DNA of 47,451 nt. It comes from Gammaproteobacteria bacterium. Its GTDB lineage: Bacteria > Pseudomonadota > Gammaproteobacteria > JAJDOJ01. Both the position numbers and the translations under genes were made by a program. The notes beneath the pieces are model-generated. The model saw only the letters and a list, made by a program, of their open reading frames with translations. It was not told where the DNA came from and searched no databases. The stretch spans positions 1 to 47,451 of the forward strand of contig JAJDOJ010000042.1 in assembly GCA_022340215.1 (NCBI GenBank), given 5' to 3'. How positions within the stretch are numbered: position 1 is the first letter of the stretch; every line of letters begins with the position of its first letter. Below, in pieces: positions 11,257-19,243 of this stretch.

Positions 11257-12041
11257 GGTCCGTTACCCTGGTTGAGGTAGTCCAGGCCCCCCGGTTCCGC
11301 GCCCTCCTCCCCGGTGTCTCCCCGCCAGGGCCGGAACTCCTGCGTGATGCTGTCCTTCCGCTTCCACCCCAGACGGTAGTGCTCGCCGATCTCGCCCTGA
11401 ACCAGCTCTGGCAACACCACCCGGATCGCGGCCTTGTCGGTGGGACACGCCTTCTCGCAGATCCCGCAACCGGTGCAGTGATCGCTGTTCACGAGGGGGA
11501 CGAACATCGCGTGCTTGCTGAGCTTCCTCGGGACCGCTTCGACGGTGATCGCGCTGCCCTGCAACGGGCAGTCCCGAAAACAGATCTCGCAGCGCAGCCC
11601 TTGCCAGGAAAGGCAGTTCTCGATATCGATGACGGCGAGTCCCATGCGCGAATCGTTGATATTCTCCAGCGCCGGATCCAGTGCCCCGGTCGGGCATGCA
11701 ACCTTGCACGGGATGTCCGGACACATGTAGCAGGGAATGTCGCGCGGCGTGAAATACGGCGTGCCGATCGGCACACGGTCTCCAGCCCTGGCGAGCGTCA
11801 GGGTGTCATAGGGGCAGTCGCGAACGCAGCGACCGCACTTGATGCACTTGGCGTAGAAATCAGACGCCTCGCGGGCCCCGGGGGGACGGATCACGTTATA
11901 CGCGGCCCGGGCCTGCTGTTTCAGCAGGTACCCCCAGACCAACCCGCCCGTCGCCGCCATCGCCGCACGCTGTGTCAGCTTGGTCAGAAACGCGCGTCGC
12001 GCGGAATTCGCGTTGTTGCCCACCGAGAGCGCTCCGGGCAT
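11253..12041 (-). CDS. napG: NapG, periplasmic ferredoxin-type quinol dehydrogenase component
   Basis: 262 residues from ATG 12041. This start puts the twin-arginine motif (S-A-R-R-A-F-L-T-K) near residue 15 as in known NapG; a TTG at 12089 would extend it by 16 residues. Tat signal, then four 4Fe-4S clusters: C-I-K-C-G-R-C-V-R-D-C-P, C-Y-M-C-P-D-I-P-C-K-V-A-C-P, C-E-I-C-F-R-D-C-P and C-T-G-C-G-I-C-E-K-A-C-P. Works with NapH in electron transfer to nitrate reductase. Lies between napA and napH in the operon. Confidence 0.9.
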   Translation of the reverse strand: MPGALSVGNNANSARRAFLTKLTQRAAMAATGGLVWGYLLKQQARAAYNVIRPPGAREASDFYAKCIKCGRCVRDCPYDTLTLARAGDRVPIGTPYFTPRDIPCYMCPDIPCKVACPTGALDPALENINDSRMGLAVIDIENCLSWQGLRCEICFRDCPLQGSAITVEAVPRKLSKHAMFVPLVNSDHCTGCGICEKACPTDKAAIRVVLPELVQGEIGEHYRLGWKRKDSITQEFRPWRGDTGEEGAEPGGLDYLNQGNGP

Positions 12042-12095
12042 CGAGGCCGTACACGCGCGACCCCGCGCAGGTACGGCCCGTGCCGTCAAAAACCG

Positions 12096-14852
12096 TCAGG
12101 CCTTAAGCACCTTGACGGCGCACTTCTTGAAGTCCTCCTCCTTGGAGATGGGACAGGTCGCGTCCAGGGTCAGCTTGTTGATGAACACCCCTTCATCGAA
12201 CCAGGGAACGAATACCGTCCCGCGAGGCATGCCGTTTCGGCCCTGGGTCTCGACCCGCGCCAGGATCTTACCGCGCCGCGATTCGATGGCGGCGAGGTCG
12301 TTGCGCTTCAGGCCGCGATCCTTCGCATCCTTCGGGTGCATGTAGAGCAGCGCCGCCGGAACCGCCCGATGCAATTCCGGCACACGGCGCGTCATGGTGC
12401 CGCTGTGCCAGTGCTCCAGCACCCGACCGGTGGTCAACCACAGATCGTAATTCCCGTCCGGCTGCTCCACGGGTGCGGCGTAGGGCCTGAAGAAGATCTT
12501 TGCCTTGCCGGCAAGGTTGGTCTTTTCCTTGTTGGTGATCTTGTCCAGGTCGCCGCTTGGCAGCGCCTTCAAAGCGGGGCCGTAGAACTGGAAGTCGCCC
12601 TCCTTAACGTAGGTGTCGTATTCGGCGTTGAAACGCCACTGGGTCTCCCTCCACTCACCCGTCTTCTCGTCCTTGATGACGGGCCACTTGAGGCCCCGAA
12701 CCCGGTCTTCGTAGTAGACATCGAATTCGGCCAGATCATGCATGTGTCCCCGCCCGAACTGCGCATACTCCTCGAACAGCGCCTTTTCCGGAAACCACCC
12801 TTCGCCGATGAGTTCCGCCACGTGGTTAGCGTGGCCCTTGGCGACCGGGTCTGGCCAGGCCACCTTGCGGTTGGCCGGTGTCGCGAACAGGACCTCGTAG
12901 AGCGTCTCCTCGCCGGTATAATCCATCTCCTTGGCCTGCTTGCTTATATCCGGAAGCTTGCCGTCAGCGAAGCCTTCCGCCTTGAGACCGGGGATGTCAT
13001 GCTCTCCCCAGACGTCCTTCAGCTTGAAGCGCTTGGAGAACTCCAGCACCTGCCAGATGTCTGCCTTCGCCTCCCCGGGAGGCGGCACCTGTTCGCGCCA
13101 GAACTGGGTACGACGCTCGGCATTTCCGTAAGCGCCCCATTTCTCGAAGATCATCGCAGTCGGCAGGATCAGGTCGGAGACCTTGGCCGAGATCCCGGGA
13201 TAAGCCTCGGAACAGACGATGAAATTATCGAGTTCGCGCGCCGCCTTGAGCCAGTGGTTGGCATTGGCCGTGTTCTGCCAGGGATTGTTTACCTGAATCC
13301 AGGCCCACTTAATCTTGCCGTCCTCCAGGTCGCGCATGATCTTGGTGAAGTGGCTGCCGACCTTCGGGTTGACGGTGCCGGTCGGCATGTTCCAGGTCTT
13401 CTCCGCGAATGCCCGGTGCTTGGGATTGAACACCACCATGTCCGCCGGCAGACGGTGGGCGAAGGTACCGACCTCACGCGCGGTGCCGCAGGCCGAGGGC
13501 TGACCGGTCAGCGAAAAGCCACCGTTGCCCGGTTGGCATTGCTTACCCAGCAACAGGTGGTTCATATAGCACTGCTCGTTGACCCAGGTCCCGCGCTGGT
13601 GCTGGTTGAACCCCATGGTCCAGTAAGAGACGACCTTGCGCTTGGGATCGATGTAGATGTCGGCAAGCTGCTTCAGCTTCTCCTTGTAGTCCTCCAGGGA
13701 CTCGTCGGGATCACCCTTGGAAAGTTCGGCAACGAAATCCAGCGAGTAGGGTTCCACCCCGCGCTTGAATTCCTCGAAGGTGATCAACCAGTGCTTACCG
13801 GCGGTCTTGGCGTTGTTCTGTTCCACGACCTCGCCGGCCTTCCGGCGCTGCGCCACGGCCTCCCACTCGTCGAGTGTCACCTCGAGCTGTTTGGCCTGGA
13901 TATCCTTTTCGGCCGGAAACGCATACGCGTCCGTGGGACGCATCCCGTAGCCGATGTCGTAGGGACCCGTGGCGAACACGCAGTGCGCCTTGACGAAATC
14001 GTGGTCGACGGCATCCCGCTTGACGATCTCCCGGGCGATGTAGTTCTGAATGGCGAGATCGGTATTGGGCTTGAAGATGATCTCGAGGTCCGCGATGTCC
14101 GAACAACGGTTACGATACGTGGACAGGTTGACGATCCTGACGTCGTCGTTCGAGAGGCGCCGGTCCGAGACGCGCGCCCACAGGATGGGATGCATCTCCG
14201 CCATGTTCGCCCCCCAGAGAATGGCGGCGTCGGTGTGTTCGATATCGTCGTAGTTGCCCGCGGGTTCGTCGATCCCGAAGGTCTGGATGAATCCCGCGAC
14301 GGCCGATGCCATGCAGTGCCGCGCGTTGGGATCGATGTTGTTGCTGCGGAACCCGCCCTTCATCAGCTTGGCCGAGGCGTAACCTTCCTGAACGGTGTAC
14401 TGCCCCGAACCGAATATCGCGATCCCCGTCGGCCCGAGCGCTTTGTACGTCTTACGCAGTTGTGTCTCCATCTCGTCGAAGGCGCGTTCCCAGCTGACCG
14501 GCTGAAACTCACCATTCTTGTCGAACTTGCCACCCTTCATTCTCATGAGCGGTTGAGTCAGACGGTCCTTGCCGTACTGGATCTTGCCGTTGAAGTATCC
14601 CTTGATGCAGTTGAGACCGCGATTGACCGGCGCGTCCGGATCACCCTTGGTCGCGACGATCCTGCCCTGCTTGGTGGCGACCATGATGCCGCAGCCGGTG
14701 CCACAGAAACGACAGACGCTCTTGTCCCATTGCCAGTCCTTCTCGACCTCCTGGGTAGCAGCCTGCGCGGTCGCCCTGACCTCCAGACCGACCGTGGCGG
14801 CAGTCGTGGCGGCGATGCTGGACTTCAGAAAATCACGGCGTGTCAATTCCAT
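12096..14852 (-). CDS. napA: NapA, catalytic subunit of periplasmic nitrate reductase
   Basis: 918 residues, longer than the usual ~830. Reduces nitrate to nitrite with a bis-molybdopterin-guanine-dinucleotide Mo centre. Tat signal [10 protein letters not shown]. The 4Fe-4S cluster is bound by Cys47, Cys50, Cys54 and Cys82, and the Mo ligand is in [10 protein letters not shown] (about Cys180). Strong ribosome site AGAGGAGG. The extra length includes a charged, Lys/Glu-rich insertion at about residues 330-400. Second gene of the operon, 54 bases after napD. Confidence 0.96.
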   Translation of the reverse strand: MELTRRDFLKSSIAATTAATVGLEVRATAQAATQEVEKDWQWDKSVCRFCGTGCGIMVATKQGRIVATKGDPDAPVNRGLNCIKGYFNGKIQYGKDRLTQPLMRMKGGKFDKNGEFQPVSWERAFDEMETQLRKTYKALGPTGIAIFGSGQYTVQEGYASAKLMKGGFRSNNIDPNARHCMASAVAGFIQTFGIDEPAGNYDDIEHTDAAILWGANMAEMHPILWARVSDRRLSNDDVRIVNLSTYRNRCSDIADLEIIFKPNTDLAIQNYIAREIVKRDAVDHDFVKAHCVFATGPYDIGYGMRPTDAYAFPAEKDIQAKQLEVTLDEWEAVAQRRKAGEVVEQNNAKTAGKHWLITFEEFKRGVEPYSLDFVAELSKGDPDESLEDYKEKLKQLADIYIDPKRKVVSYWTMGFNQHQRGTWVNEQCYMNHLLLGKQCQPGNGGFSLTGQPSACGTAREVGTFAHRLPADMVVFNPKHRAFAEKTWNMPTGTVNPKVGSHFTKIMRDLEDGKIKWAWIQVNNPWQNTANANHWLKAARELDNFIVCSEAYPGISAKVSDLILPTAMIFEKWGAYGNAERRTQFWREQVPPPGEAKADIWQVLEFSKRFKLKDVWGEHDIPGLKAEGFADGKLPDISKQAKEMDYTGEETLYEVLFATPANRKVAWPDPVAKGHANHVAELIGEGWFPEKALFEEYAQFGRGHMHDLAEFDVYYEDRVRGLKWPVIKDEKTGEWRETQWRFNAEYDTYVKEGDFQFYGPALKALPSGDLDKITNKEKTNLAGKAKIFFRPYAAPVEQPDGNYDLWLTTGRVLEHWHSGTMTRRVPELHRAVPAALLYMHPKDAKDRGLKRNDLAAIESRRGKILARVETQGRNGMPRGTVFVPWFDEGVFINKLTLDATCPISKEEDFKKCAVKVLKA

Positions 14853-14906
14853 TTCGACCTCCTCTGGGGCATTCCGATGATAAGATCCGGCAGGTTTCGG
14901 CGAGCG

Positions 14907-15224
14907 TCAGGACGCCGTCTGTTTGAGATAATCGGGGACTTCCCCGCTTGGTTCCTCAAGATCCGCCGGCATCTTCACCACCAGCGTCGGGTCCTCCTCG
15001 AAGTGGTGGTACACCATCTCTGCGAGGATGACCCCAGGCAGTTTCTTGATCCGCTTCAGGCCGTCCACCTCGCCGTGAATATGCGCGCATTCCTGCACAG
15101 CGACGATTCGCCCCGTTGCGGGATCGGAGTGGTGAACCTCCACACCGTCGAGTGCGTTCAGGGCGGCGATCCCCGCCTCGGTCCGATTCGGGGGGAAAAC
15201 GACGAGTATTCCGGAATAGTTCAT
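14907..15224 (-). CDS. napD: NapD, NapA maturation chaperone
   Basis: 105 residues. Small cytoplasmic ferredoxin-fold chaperone that binds the NapA Tat signal and holds export until the Mo cofactor is in. Family features: S-G-I-L-V at the start, V-E-V-H near residue 30, G-R-I-V-A-V-Q-E and P-G-V-I-L-A-E-M-V-Y-H-H-F-E. First gene of the operon, with an FNR-type promoter about 120-170 bases upstream. Confidence 0.93.
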   Translation of the reverse strand: MNYSGILVVFPPNRTEAGIAALNALDGVEVHHSDPATGRIVAVQECAHIHGEVDGLKRIKKLPGVILAEMVYHHFEEDPTLVVKMPADLEEPSGEVPDYLKQTAS

Positions 15225-15350
15225 TACGCAATGACGACCCTTCGGTTGGAACGGACCGGGATAGATTCTGTCGGCAAGGAAGCGGGGTTACTAAGGCCAG
15301 CACGCGTCATGCCGCAATCGGCCGGTCGGGAATCACAAATCCAACTTTTC

Positions 15351-15392
15351 CATATACGCCCAAAATCGGTGCATCAAATTGATCAAAATCAA
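15351..15392 (-). promoter_or_regulatory. FNR-activated nap operon promoter
   Basis: TTGATCAAAATCAA at 15379-15392 is a perfect FNR palindrome. TATATG at 15356-15351 on the minus strand is a good -10. A transcription start near 15344 puts the site centre at -41.5, the classic class II position. Leader to napD is about 120 nucleotides. Confidence 0.75.
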
Positions 15393-15444
15393 TTTACGCC
15401 GAAGTCGTCGCACCCGTATGGGTCACTCTCCCTCACCCGGCCTC

Positions 15445-15482
15445 AACGCCTGCCGACCGCCGACCCTCGGTCGGCAGGCGTT
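15445..15482 (-). terminator. Hairpin terminator of the SirB-like gene
   Basis: Perfect 15-bp inverted repeat (arms 15445-15459 and 15468-15482, loop 8 nt), 60 bases past the stop codon at 15543. The arms begin AA and end TT, but no long T tract follows, so termination may be partial. Confidence 0.6.
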
Positions 15483-15542
15483 GCGCCAGGATAAACCGGT
15501 TCCGGCCCTGACGCGCCTCGTCCAGCGACCGCACGGCGCGGG

Positions 15543-15926
15543 TCACGCGGGGGGCAAGGAAATCGCGTGTCCGCTCGACGCGATCAGAACGATGCCGGTG
15601 AAAACCAGTAGTGCCGCCAGCCACGCCATGACACGCACCCTGCGGGTCCTACCGAAATGCAGGGCGAACATACCGAGCCCGATATAGAACACGAGCAACA
15701 GGACCTTCGCCGTCAACCACCCCTGCACGAAGGGATACTGACCGATCATCACACACAGGGCGATGGCACTGGCGAGCAGCACCGTGTCATTGATGTGCGG
15801 CACGACGCGCACCCAGGATTGCCGCAGCCGCGGCGAATCGGCGGTCATCCACAGACCCCGCAGCAGAAACAGCGAACCACTGACGACTACCGTCGCCACG
15901 TGCAGGTGCTTGACCAGGAGATACAT
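15543..15926 (-). CDS. SirB-family integral membrane protein
   Basis: 127 residues from ATG 15926; an ATG at 15965 adds 13 polar residues unlike the family. Four predicted membrane helices, with family-like motifs L-V-K-H-L-H-V near the start, F-L-L-R-G-L-W-M, and P-H-I-N-D-T-V-L-L. SirB-like proteins are small inner-membrane proteins of unclear function; the His residues could bind haem, but this is not established. Lies alone upstream of the nap promoter with its own hairpin terminator. Confidence 0.75.
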   Translation of the reverse strand: MYLLVKHLHVATVVVSGSLFLLRGLWMTADSPRLRQSWVRVVPHINDTVLLASAIALCVMIGQYPFVQGWLTAKVLLLVFYIGLGMFALHFGRTRRVRVMAWLAALLVFTGIVLIASSGHAISLPPA

Positions 15927-16099
15927 GGCGAAGGAGTCTAACCCGAACGAGGAATTCGGATGCATGCGCTAGGGAGAAAAGGTCGCCGGCACCGTTGCGA
16001 TGTCACACCGCGACCCGGCGTGTTACCGCTCGGAAGAACGCCGGGCGAGGGGTCCGTGCCGGCGGTGACGGGAAGGTGACCGGCATTCGATACGCCGCG

Positions 16100-16603
16100 T
16101 CACGGCATGAAGCTGTTCATGATCGACATGGGACGCCCGATCTGGTGCGTCATGTTGCCCATCGAGCGCATCATTTGATCGGTAGACACCACCATCGTGC
16201 GCATCGACTGATCCATGTTCGCCATATGGACGCGCATCGGCTCCAGAGCGTTCATTTTCTTGTTCATTGCCGACATGTGGCTGTTCATACTATCCATGTT
16301 GCCAGAAACCTGCTTCATGGTCCGGTTCATGTTCTCGATGCTCTGAGAGATCTGTTGCATGTTGCGCGACATGTTCGGATCGATGCTCTGTGCCATCGTA
16401 CGCATGTCGTCCGCCAGGCTGTAGATAAGAAAGAATCCGTAGGCGGCCAGCAGCACGAACGCAAACATGGCGGGATAGACGACAATTTCCCAGCGTCTCG
16501 CACTCCTTTCGAAACACTGCACGAACCGATCCAGGGCGTCCGGATTTGCCATCAGGGGATTGGTTGCTTCCTGGAACTCGGGCGGGGGGTTCTTGCTGGT
16601 CAC
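16100..16603 (-). CDS. Met-rich, membrane-anchored coiled-coil protein
   Basis: 167 residues from GTG 16603, preceded by AGGAG at good spacing. A cytoplasmic N-terminus of about 38 residues precedes a single membrane helix (about 39-62). The remaining ~100 residues form a long amphipathic coiled coil with about 23 methionines, many in heptad-like spacing (M-N-R-T-M-K-Q, M-D-S-M-N-S-H-M). The topology puts the coil in the periplasm. I do not recognise a named family. An FNR-type promoter directly upstream suggests a role in anaerobic respiration. Met-rich periplasmic segments can bind Cu(I), so a copper or oxidative-damage sensor/sink is one speculation. Confidence 0.8.
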   Translation of the reverse strand: MTSKNPPPEFQEATNPLMANPDALDRFVQCFERSARRWEIVVYPAMFAFVLLAAYGFFLIYSLADDMRTMAQSIDPNMSRNMQQISQSIENMNRTMKQVSGNMDSMNSHMSAMNKKMNALEPMRVHMANMDQSMRTMVVSTDQMMRSMGNMTHQIGRPMSIMNSFMP

Positions 16604-16682
16604 ATCGACTCCTGTTCAGCTGGAGACGTCCTGTATCAAGGGGACTAGGGAGAGGGGGGACTATAACGCCCTGGCGACCAAG

Positions 16683-16723
16683 ATCATATCGAAGCATAAA
16701 CAAATATTATCATCCAGATCAAG
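16683..16723 (-). promoter_or_regulatory. Probable FNR-type promoter of the Met-rich membrane protein gene
   Basis: On the minus strand 16723-16710 reads TTGATCTGGATGAT, a perfect left half and a weaker right half of the FNR site. TATGAT (16688-16683) is a near-consensus -10. The site centre is then about 41 bases upstream of the inferred start, and the leader is about 70 nucleotides. Confidence 0.6.
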
Positions 16724-16923
16724 GACCGGCGTACATTCCTGTGCAAAAGCTCACACGGTTTGACGCACCAGGCCAGTGCAAGTTTCAATTCGAGTGCGAC
16801 GACACCATCCGCCGCGTAGGGTAAGGAGGGCGATTCGTCGGATCGCGCCGGAACGCAGTTCGGCTGCTCCGGGCAGGATTTCCGAATGGCACGGGACATC
16901 CCTCCGACACCCGCGCCCTTCAT
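16684..16923 (-). pseudogene. DUF1499-like gene fragment
   Basis: A 79-codon minus-strand frame whose first half (S-C-P-E-Q-P-N-C-V, then S-L-P-Y-A-A-D-G and L-x-L-A-L-A) looks like the N-terminal part of DUF1499 proteins, which typically carry C-P-x-x-P-N-C-V-S. The similarity stops after about 55 residues, so most of the domain is missing. Its ATG overlaps the TGA of the upstream ORF remnant (ATGA), as in a former operon. Family match from memory; modest confidence. Confidence 0.4.
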
Positions 16924-17025
16924 CCGTATTTGTCTGGGTTCTCGCCGTAGTTCGGCGCGCGGCCTTCGGTGTGCTCAAAGTCTTCGGGGATCCCGTAACC
17001 CACCTCTTCGAACCAGACGGACAAA
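16920..17025 (-). pseudogene. 3' end of an unidentified gene, cut by repeat B
   Basis: Reading from the repeat border to the TGA at 16922-16920 gives about 35 codons with a protein-like composition: W-F-E-E-V-G-Y-G-I-P-E-D-F-E-H-T-E-G then A-P-N-Y-G-E-N-P-D-K-Y-G. No start codon exists on this side of the repeat. It is probably the tail of a gene lost upstream. Family not recognised. Confidence 0.4.
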
Positions 17026-17196
17026 CCTAGGAGCCTGTCGGCTTTAGGAACAATCTACTGCGCTGATGGGAGAACGGCCAAAAAAATCCCCGATTCCTCG
17101 TTGCGTAGGCCCACTATGCGCCTCGAAATCGTGAACTTTTTGTCTCGCTCTCCCAGCATGCTCGCTACGATCGCCTAAATCCGACAGGCTCCTAGG
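17026..17196. repeat. Repeat family B, copy 1 (MITE-like palindromic element)
   Basis: 171-bp element with near-perfect terminal inverted repeats: CCTAGGAGCCTGTCGG, one variable base, then TTTAGG. The ends begin and end with CTAG, possibly a target duplication. No coding capacity. It is about 97% identical to the copy at 36135-36303. The centre contains ACTATGCGCCT, shared with family A. Confidence 0.9.
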
Positions 17197-17344
17197 CGTG
17201 GCTGAAGATCACGCTGGCGATGAAGAAAATGGATGTAACGCCGAACAAATGGACACCTGATTCCCCCTGAGACTCAGCTACCCCAGGACCGACATTGGCT
17301 CCGAACCCGCAGAAATCGATTGGAAGGGAGCGGGTTCGGAGCGA
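17192..17344 (-). pseudogene. Short ORF remnant with a membrane segment, ending in repeat B
   Basis: From an ATG pair near 17351-17346 the minus strand reads about 50 codons ending V-A-E-S-Q-G-E-S-G-V-H-L-F-G-V-T-S-I-F-F-I-A-S and a final S-H-A. The TAG stop is the CTAG of the repeat. The tail looks like a membrane helix. A 13-bp inverted repeat crosses the 5' half, so only the last ~35 codons may be old coding sequence. Not recognised. Confidence 0.25.
17298..17342. repeat. 13-bp inverted repeat
   Basis: GCTCCGAACCCGC (17298-17310) and its exact complement GCGGGTTCGGAGC (17330-17342), separated by 19 bases. No T tract follows on either strand. Could be a rho-independent-like hairpin or an insertion scar; function unknown. 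Confidence 0.6.
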
Positions 17345-17553
17345 CATCATCGGTCAAGAACTCCACGATGCTCATGAAGATACGGATCTTTCCACGACTT
17401 CAGGGGGGGAACACTGGGAAAAGCGCGGATTTCCATAACCCGCGGACCAAAAACCTGGGCACGAACGAAACTGCGTCGATCCCGACACCTTTCCGCCCGC
17501 GCTGGTTGGTGACCCGCCTACCACTGCTCCGCAACCGAAAACCCGATGCGCGA

Positions 17554-17973
17554 TCAATACTCGTTGGCGCCCTGATCGATCCAGACCTTGATGGTCTCGA
17601 TCTCCTCGTCGGTCAGCGTTTCCTTGCCGTGCGGCATCTGTATCGAGGGATCGGCCTCACCGGAAACGAGACGAAACAATGTACTCGAAGCGGCCGAACC
17701 CGGAACGATGACCGCACCGAGACGCGTACCCTTCATCAGGCCGGCGTAGGAATCAACGACGAATCCGCTGGCTTCAGCGCCCGCCTGGCCCGACACGTGG
17801 CACTCCAGACAACGCGCCTCGATGATCGGCTTGACATCGTCAGCATAGGTCACTTTGGGCGGGGCCTGTTCTGGCGTGCAGCCCGACATCACGAGAATCA
17901 GCGGCACGAGCAACGCCACAGAAAATACACTCTTGCGGGAGTGATCGGATTTCGGTCCGAGTAAATTATCCAT
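17554..17973 (-). CDS. Lipoprotein monohaem cytochrome c (planctomycete-type cytochrome domain)
   Basis: 139 residues, ATG 17973 behind AGGAG. Signal peptide with lipobox V-M-S-G-C, Cys32, so a membrane-anchored periplasmic lipoprotein. Haem site C-L-E-C-H at 55-59 in the context Y-A-D-D-V-K-P-I-I-E-A-R-C, typical of the PSD1/planctomycete-type cytochrome c domain. The Met in S-I-Q-M-P-H-G is a likely axial ligand. The C-terminus T-D-E-E-I-E-T-I-K-V-W-I-D-Q-G-A is conserved in the family. Probable periplasmic electron carrier near the nap and nor genes; redox partner unknown. Confidence 0.85.
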   Translation of the reverse strand: MDNLLGPKSDHSRKSVFSVALLVPLILVMSGCTPEQAPPKVTYADDVKPIIEARCLECHVSGQAGAEASGFVVDSYAGLMKGTRLGAVIVPGSAASSTLFRLVSGEADPSIQMPHGKETLTDEEIETIKVWIDQGANEY

Positions 17974-18177
17974 TCAGAGAGCTCCTGGTTCAGCTTGGGT
18001 GTTCTGACGGGACCGATCCGCGAGGCTCGGCAACCGGGTCACTACCCGGCGGGTAGGCGACGCGGCGATATCCTACACGCGGGACACCGAATGGCAAGCA
18101 GGCGACCCGGTTCGCGTCGTCTCAGTATCAGGTAGTATAGTGACACATCATATGAGGACACAATTTGCAGAATACGG

Positions 18178-18560
18178 ATGAAACCCGTCGTATTGTTGCT
18201 CCTGACGATGCTGTTTGCGATCTCCTGTTCCAGAGCCCAGGTAGTCCGAAGATCAAGCGGCCGCGCCTCCCTCGCCACCCGACCTGGCGGCCAGCGAAAG
18301 GTTATCGCCTCCGTGCGCCGGTTGTCACGGAACGACCGGCATCGCCGAGGTTCCGTCAATCCCGGTATTGCGGGTCAGCACAACGACTCTCTGGTTGCCT
18401 CCATGGTGGCCTACAAACCTGGCCCCCGTTGCACCCGAGATCTCCAAACCGCTCAGCACGGCCGATTGGGCCGAGAAATGCGACCGTTGTTGCCATGGTT
18501 CGGGTTTTTCCGAGGCGATTCGGTCCCACGGGCGGCCGTGGCCGCCCGTGGGCGGCTCAC
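18178..18560 (+). pseudogene. Frameshifted dihaem cytochrome c (c4/FccA-like)
   Basis: Pieces of one cytochrome lie in alternating frames. From ATG 18178 a lipoprotein-like signal (M-K-P-V-V-L-L-L-L, A-I-S-C-S) is read in frame 0. The haem segment P-P-D-L-A-A-S-E-R-L-S-P-P-C-A-G-C-H-G is in frame +1. The next piece, G-I-A-G-Q-H-N-D-S-L-V-A-S-M-V-A-Y, is back in frame 0. A second haem-like segment (A-E-K-C-D-R-C-C-H-G) is again in frame +1 and has an extra Cys. At least three frame changes mean it cannot be translated as one protein. A promoter-like TAGTAT lies just upstream. Confidence 0.75.
18525..18552 (-). terminator. GC-rich hairpin between the cytochrome pseudogene and the cytochrome c gene
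   Basis: Perfect 12-bp inverted repeat CCCACGGGCGGC / GCCGCCCGTGGG with a 4-base loop, right after the stop codon of the minus-strand cytochrome gene at 18557. It lacks a T tract; it may stabilise mRNA ends or stop transcription in both directions. Confidence 0.5.
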
Positions 18561-18874
18561 TCACTTGCGCCCGGTAGGCTGGCGTAGTAGGCGGCGAGAT
18601 TCTCGATATCGGCGTCCGACAGGTTTTTCGTGAAGCTCTGCATCAGCGGATTCGGGCGTGCGCCACTTTTGTATTCCTGCATCGCGGCAGAGAACGCCGC
18701 CGCGTCCATGCCAGCAATGCTGGGATAGGCGGGGCTGGTACTGATTCCCTCCGCTCCATGACACGAAGCGCAGGGCGCGGCTTTCGCTTTCCCGGCCGCG
18801 GCATCGGCAGCAAGCACAGGACCCGCCATGAGGCTGACGGCCAGCCCGGCATACATCACAATCGATTTTTTCAT
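18557..18874 (-). CDS. Periplasmic monohaem cytochrome c (c553/FccA-like)
   Basis: 105 residues from ATG 18874, preceded by AAGGAG. Signal peptide 1-22 (L-A-A cleavage). Haem site C-A-S-C-H at 35-39, followed by G-A-E-G-I-S. Met78 in N-P-L-M-Q-S is the likely axial ligand. The C-terminus L-S-D-A-D-I-E-N-L-A-A-Y-Y-A-S-L-P is typical of class I cytochromes such as c4 halves and FccA. Probable soluble electron carrier for NorCB or sulfide oxidation. It is similar to the decayed cytochrome next door. Confidence 0.88.
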   Translation of the reverse strand: MKKSIVMYAGLAVSLMAGPVLAADAAAGKAKAAPCASCHGAEGISTSPAYPSIAGMDAAAFSAAMQEYKSGARPNPLMQSFTKNLSDADIENLAAYYASLPGASE

Positions 18875-19243
18875 CGTTTTTGCTCCTTGATGAGGGTTGA
18901 TCCTACCGGCAAAATGGGTGAGCCCGATGCAGCATTCGAAGTCCGTACCCAAATCCTTCCTCCACGCCGGAAACACCTCCTGGCGACACCCGAAGCGAAA
19001 CATCCTGACCCTCCCACCTCGGGCGAACCGGCGCGACCGCGTGCCATCGCGGAGGCGTCTCCCTTAACCGGGAAACACAGCGACATTCTACCTCCTGGCT
19101 CCGCAACTTGCGCCCTGCCACTTCGAGCAGGGCATCATCGACACAGTCCGTACGCCCTCGGCTCACTTCGTGGCGCGCGATCGTGCGGACTGTCAGGCAA
19201 GCCGACGCGACAGCCCGCACACCCGGCCGGCAAGCCGACCGGT
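18875..19243. other. Intergenic region between cytochrome c gene and norB
   Basis: About 370 GC-rich bases. Apart from the AAGGAG ribosome site of the cytochrome gene I see no supported gene, no FNR-type palindrome and no strong hairpin. Frames that run through it have no protein-like features. Confidence 0.4.

Noticed and set aside
11379-15494. Very long (1371-codon) plus-strand open frame opposite napDAG
   Set aside because: Antisense shadow; the minus strand is unambiguously napG, napA and napD with all cofactor motifs.
18886-18902. FNR-like site TTGATGAGGGTTGAT upstream of the cytochrome c gene
   Set aside because: Two direct half-sites, not an inverted pair with a 4-base spacer.
18903-19220. 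Minus-strand 105-codon frame between the cytochrome gene and norB
   Set aside because: Composition is shadow-like, no ribosome site, no family features.
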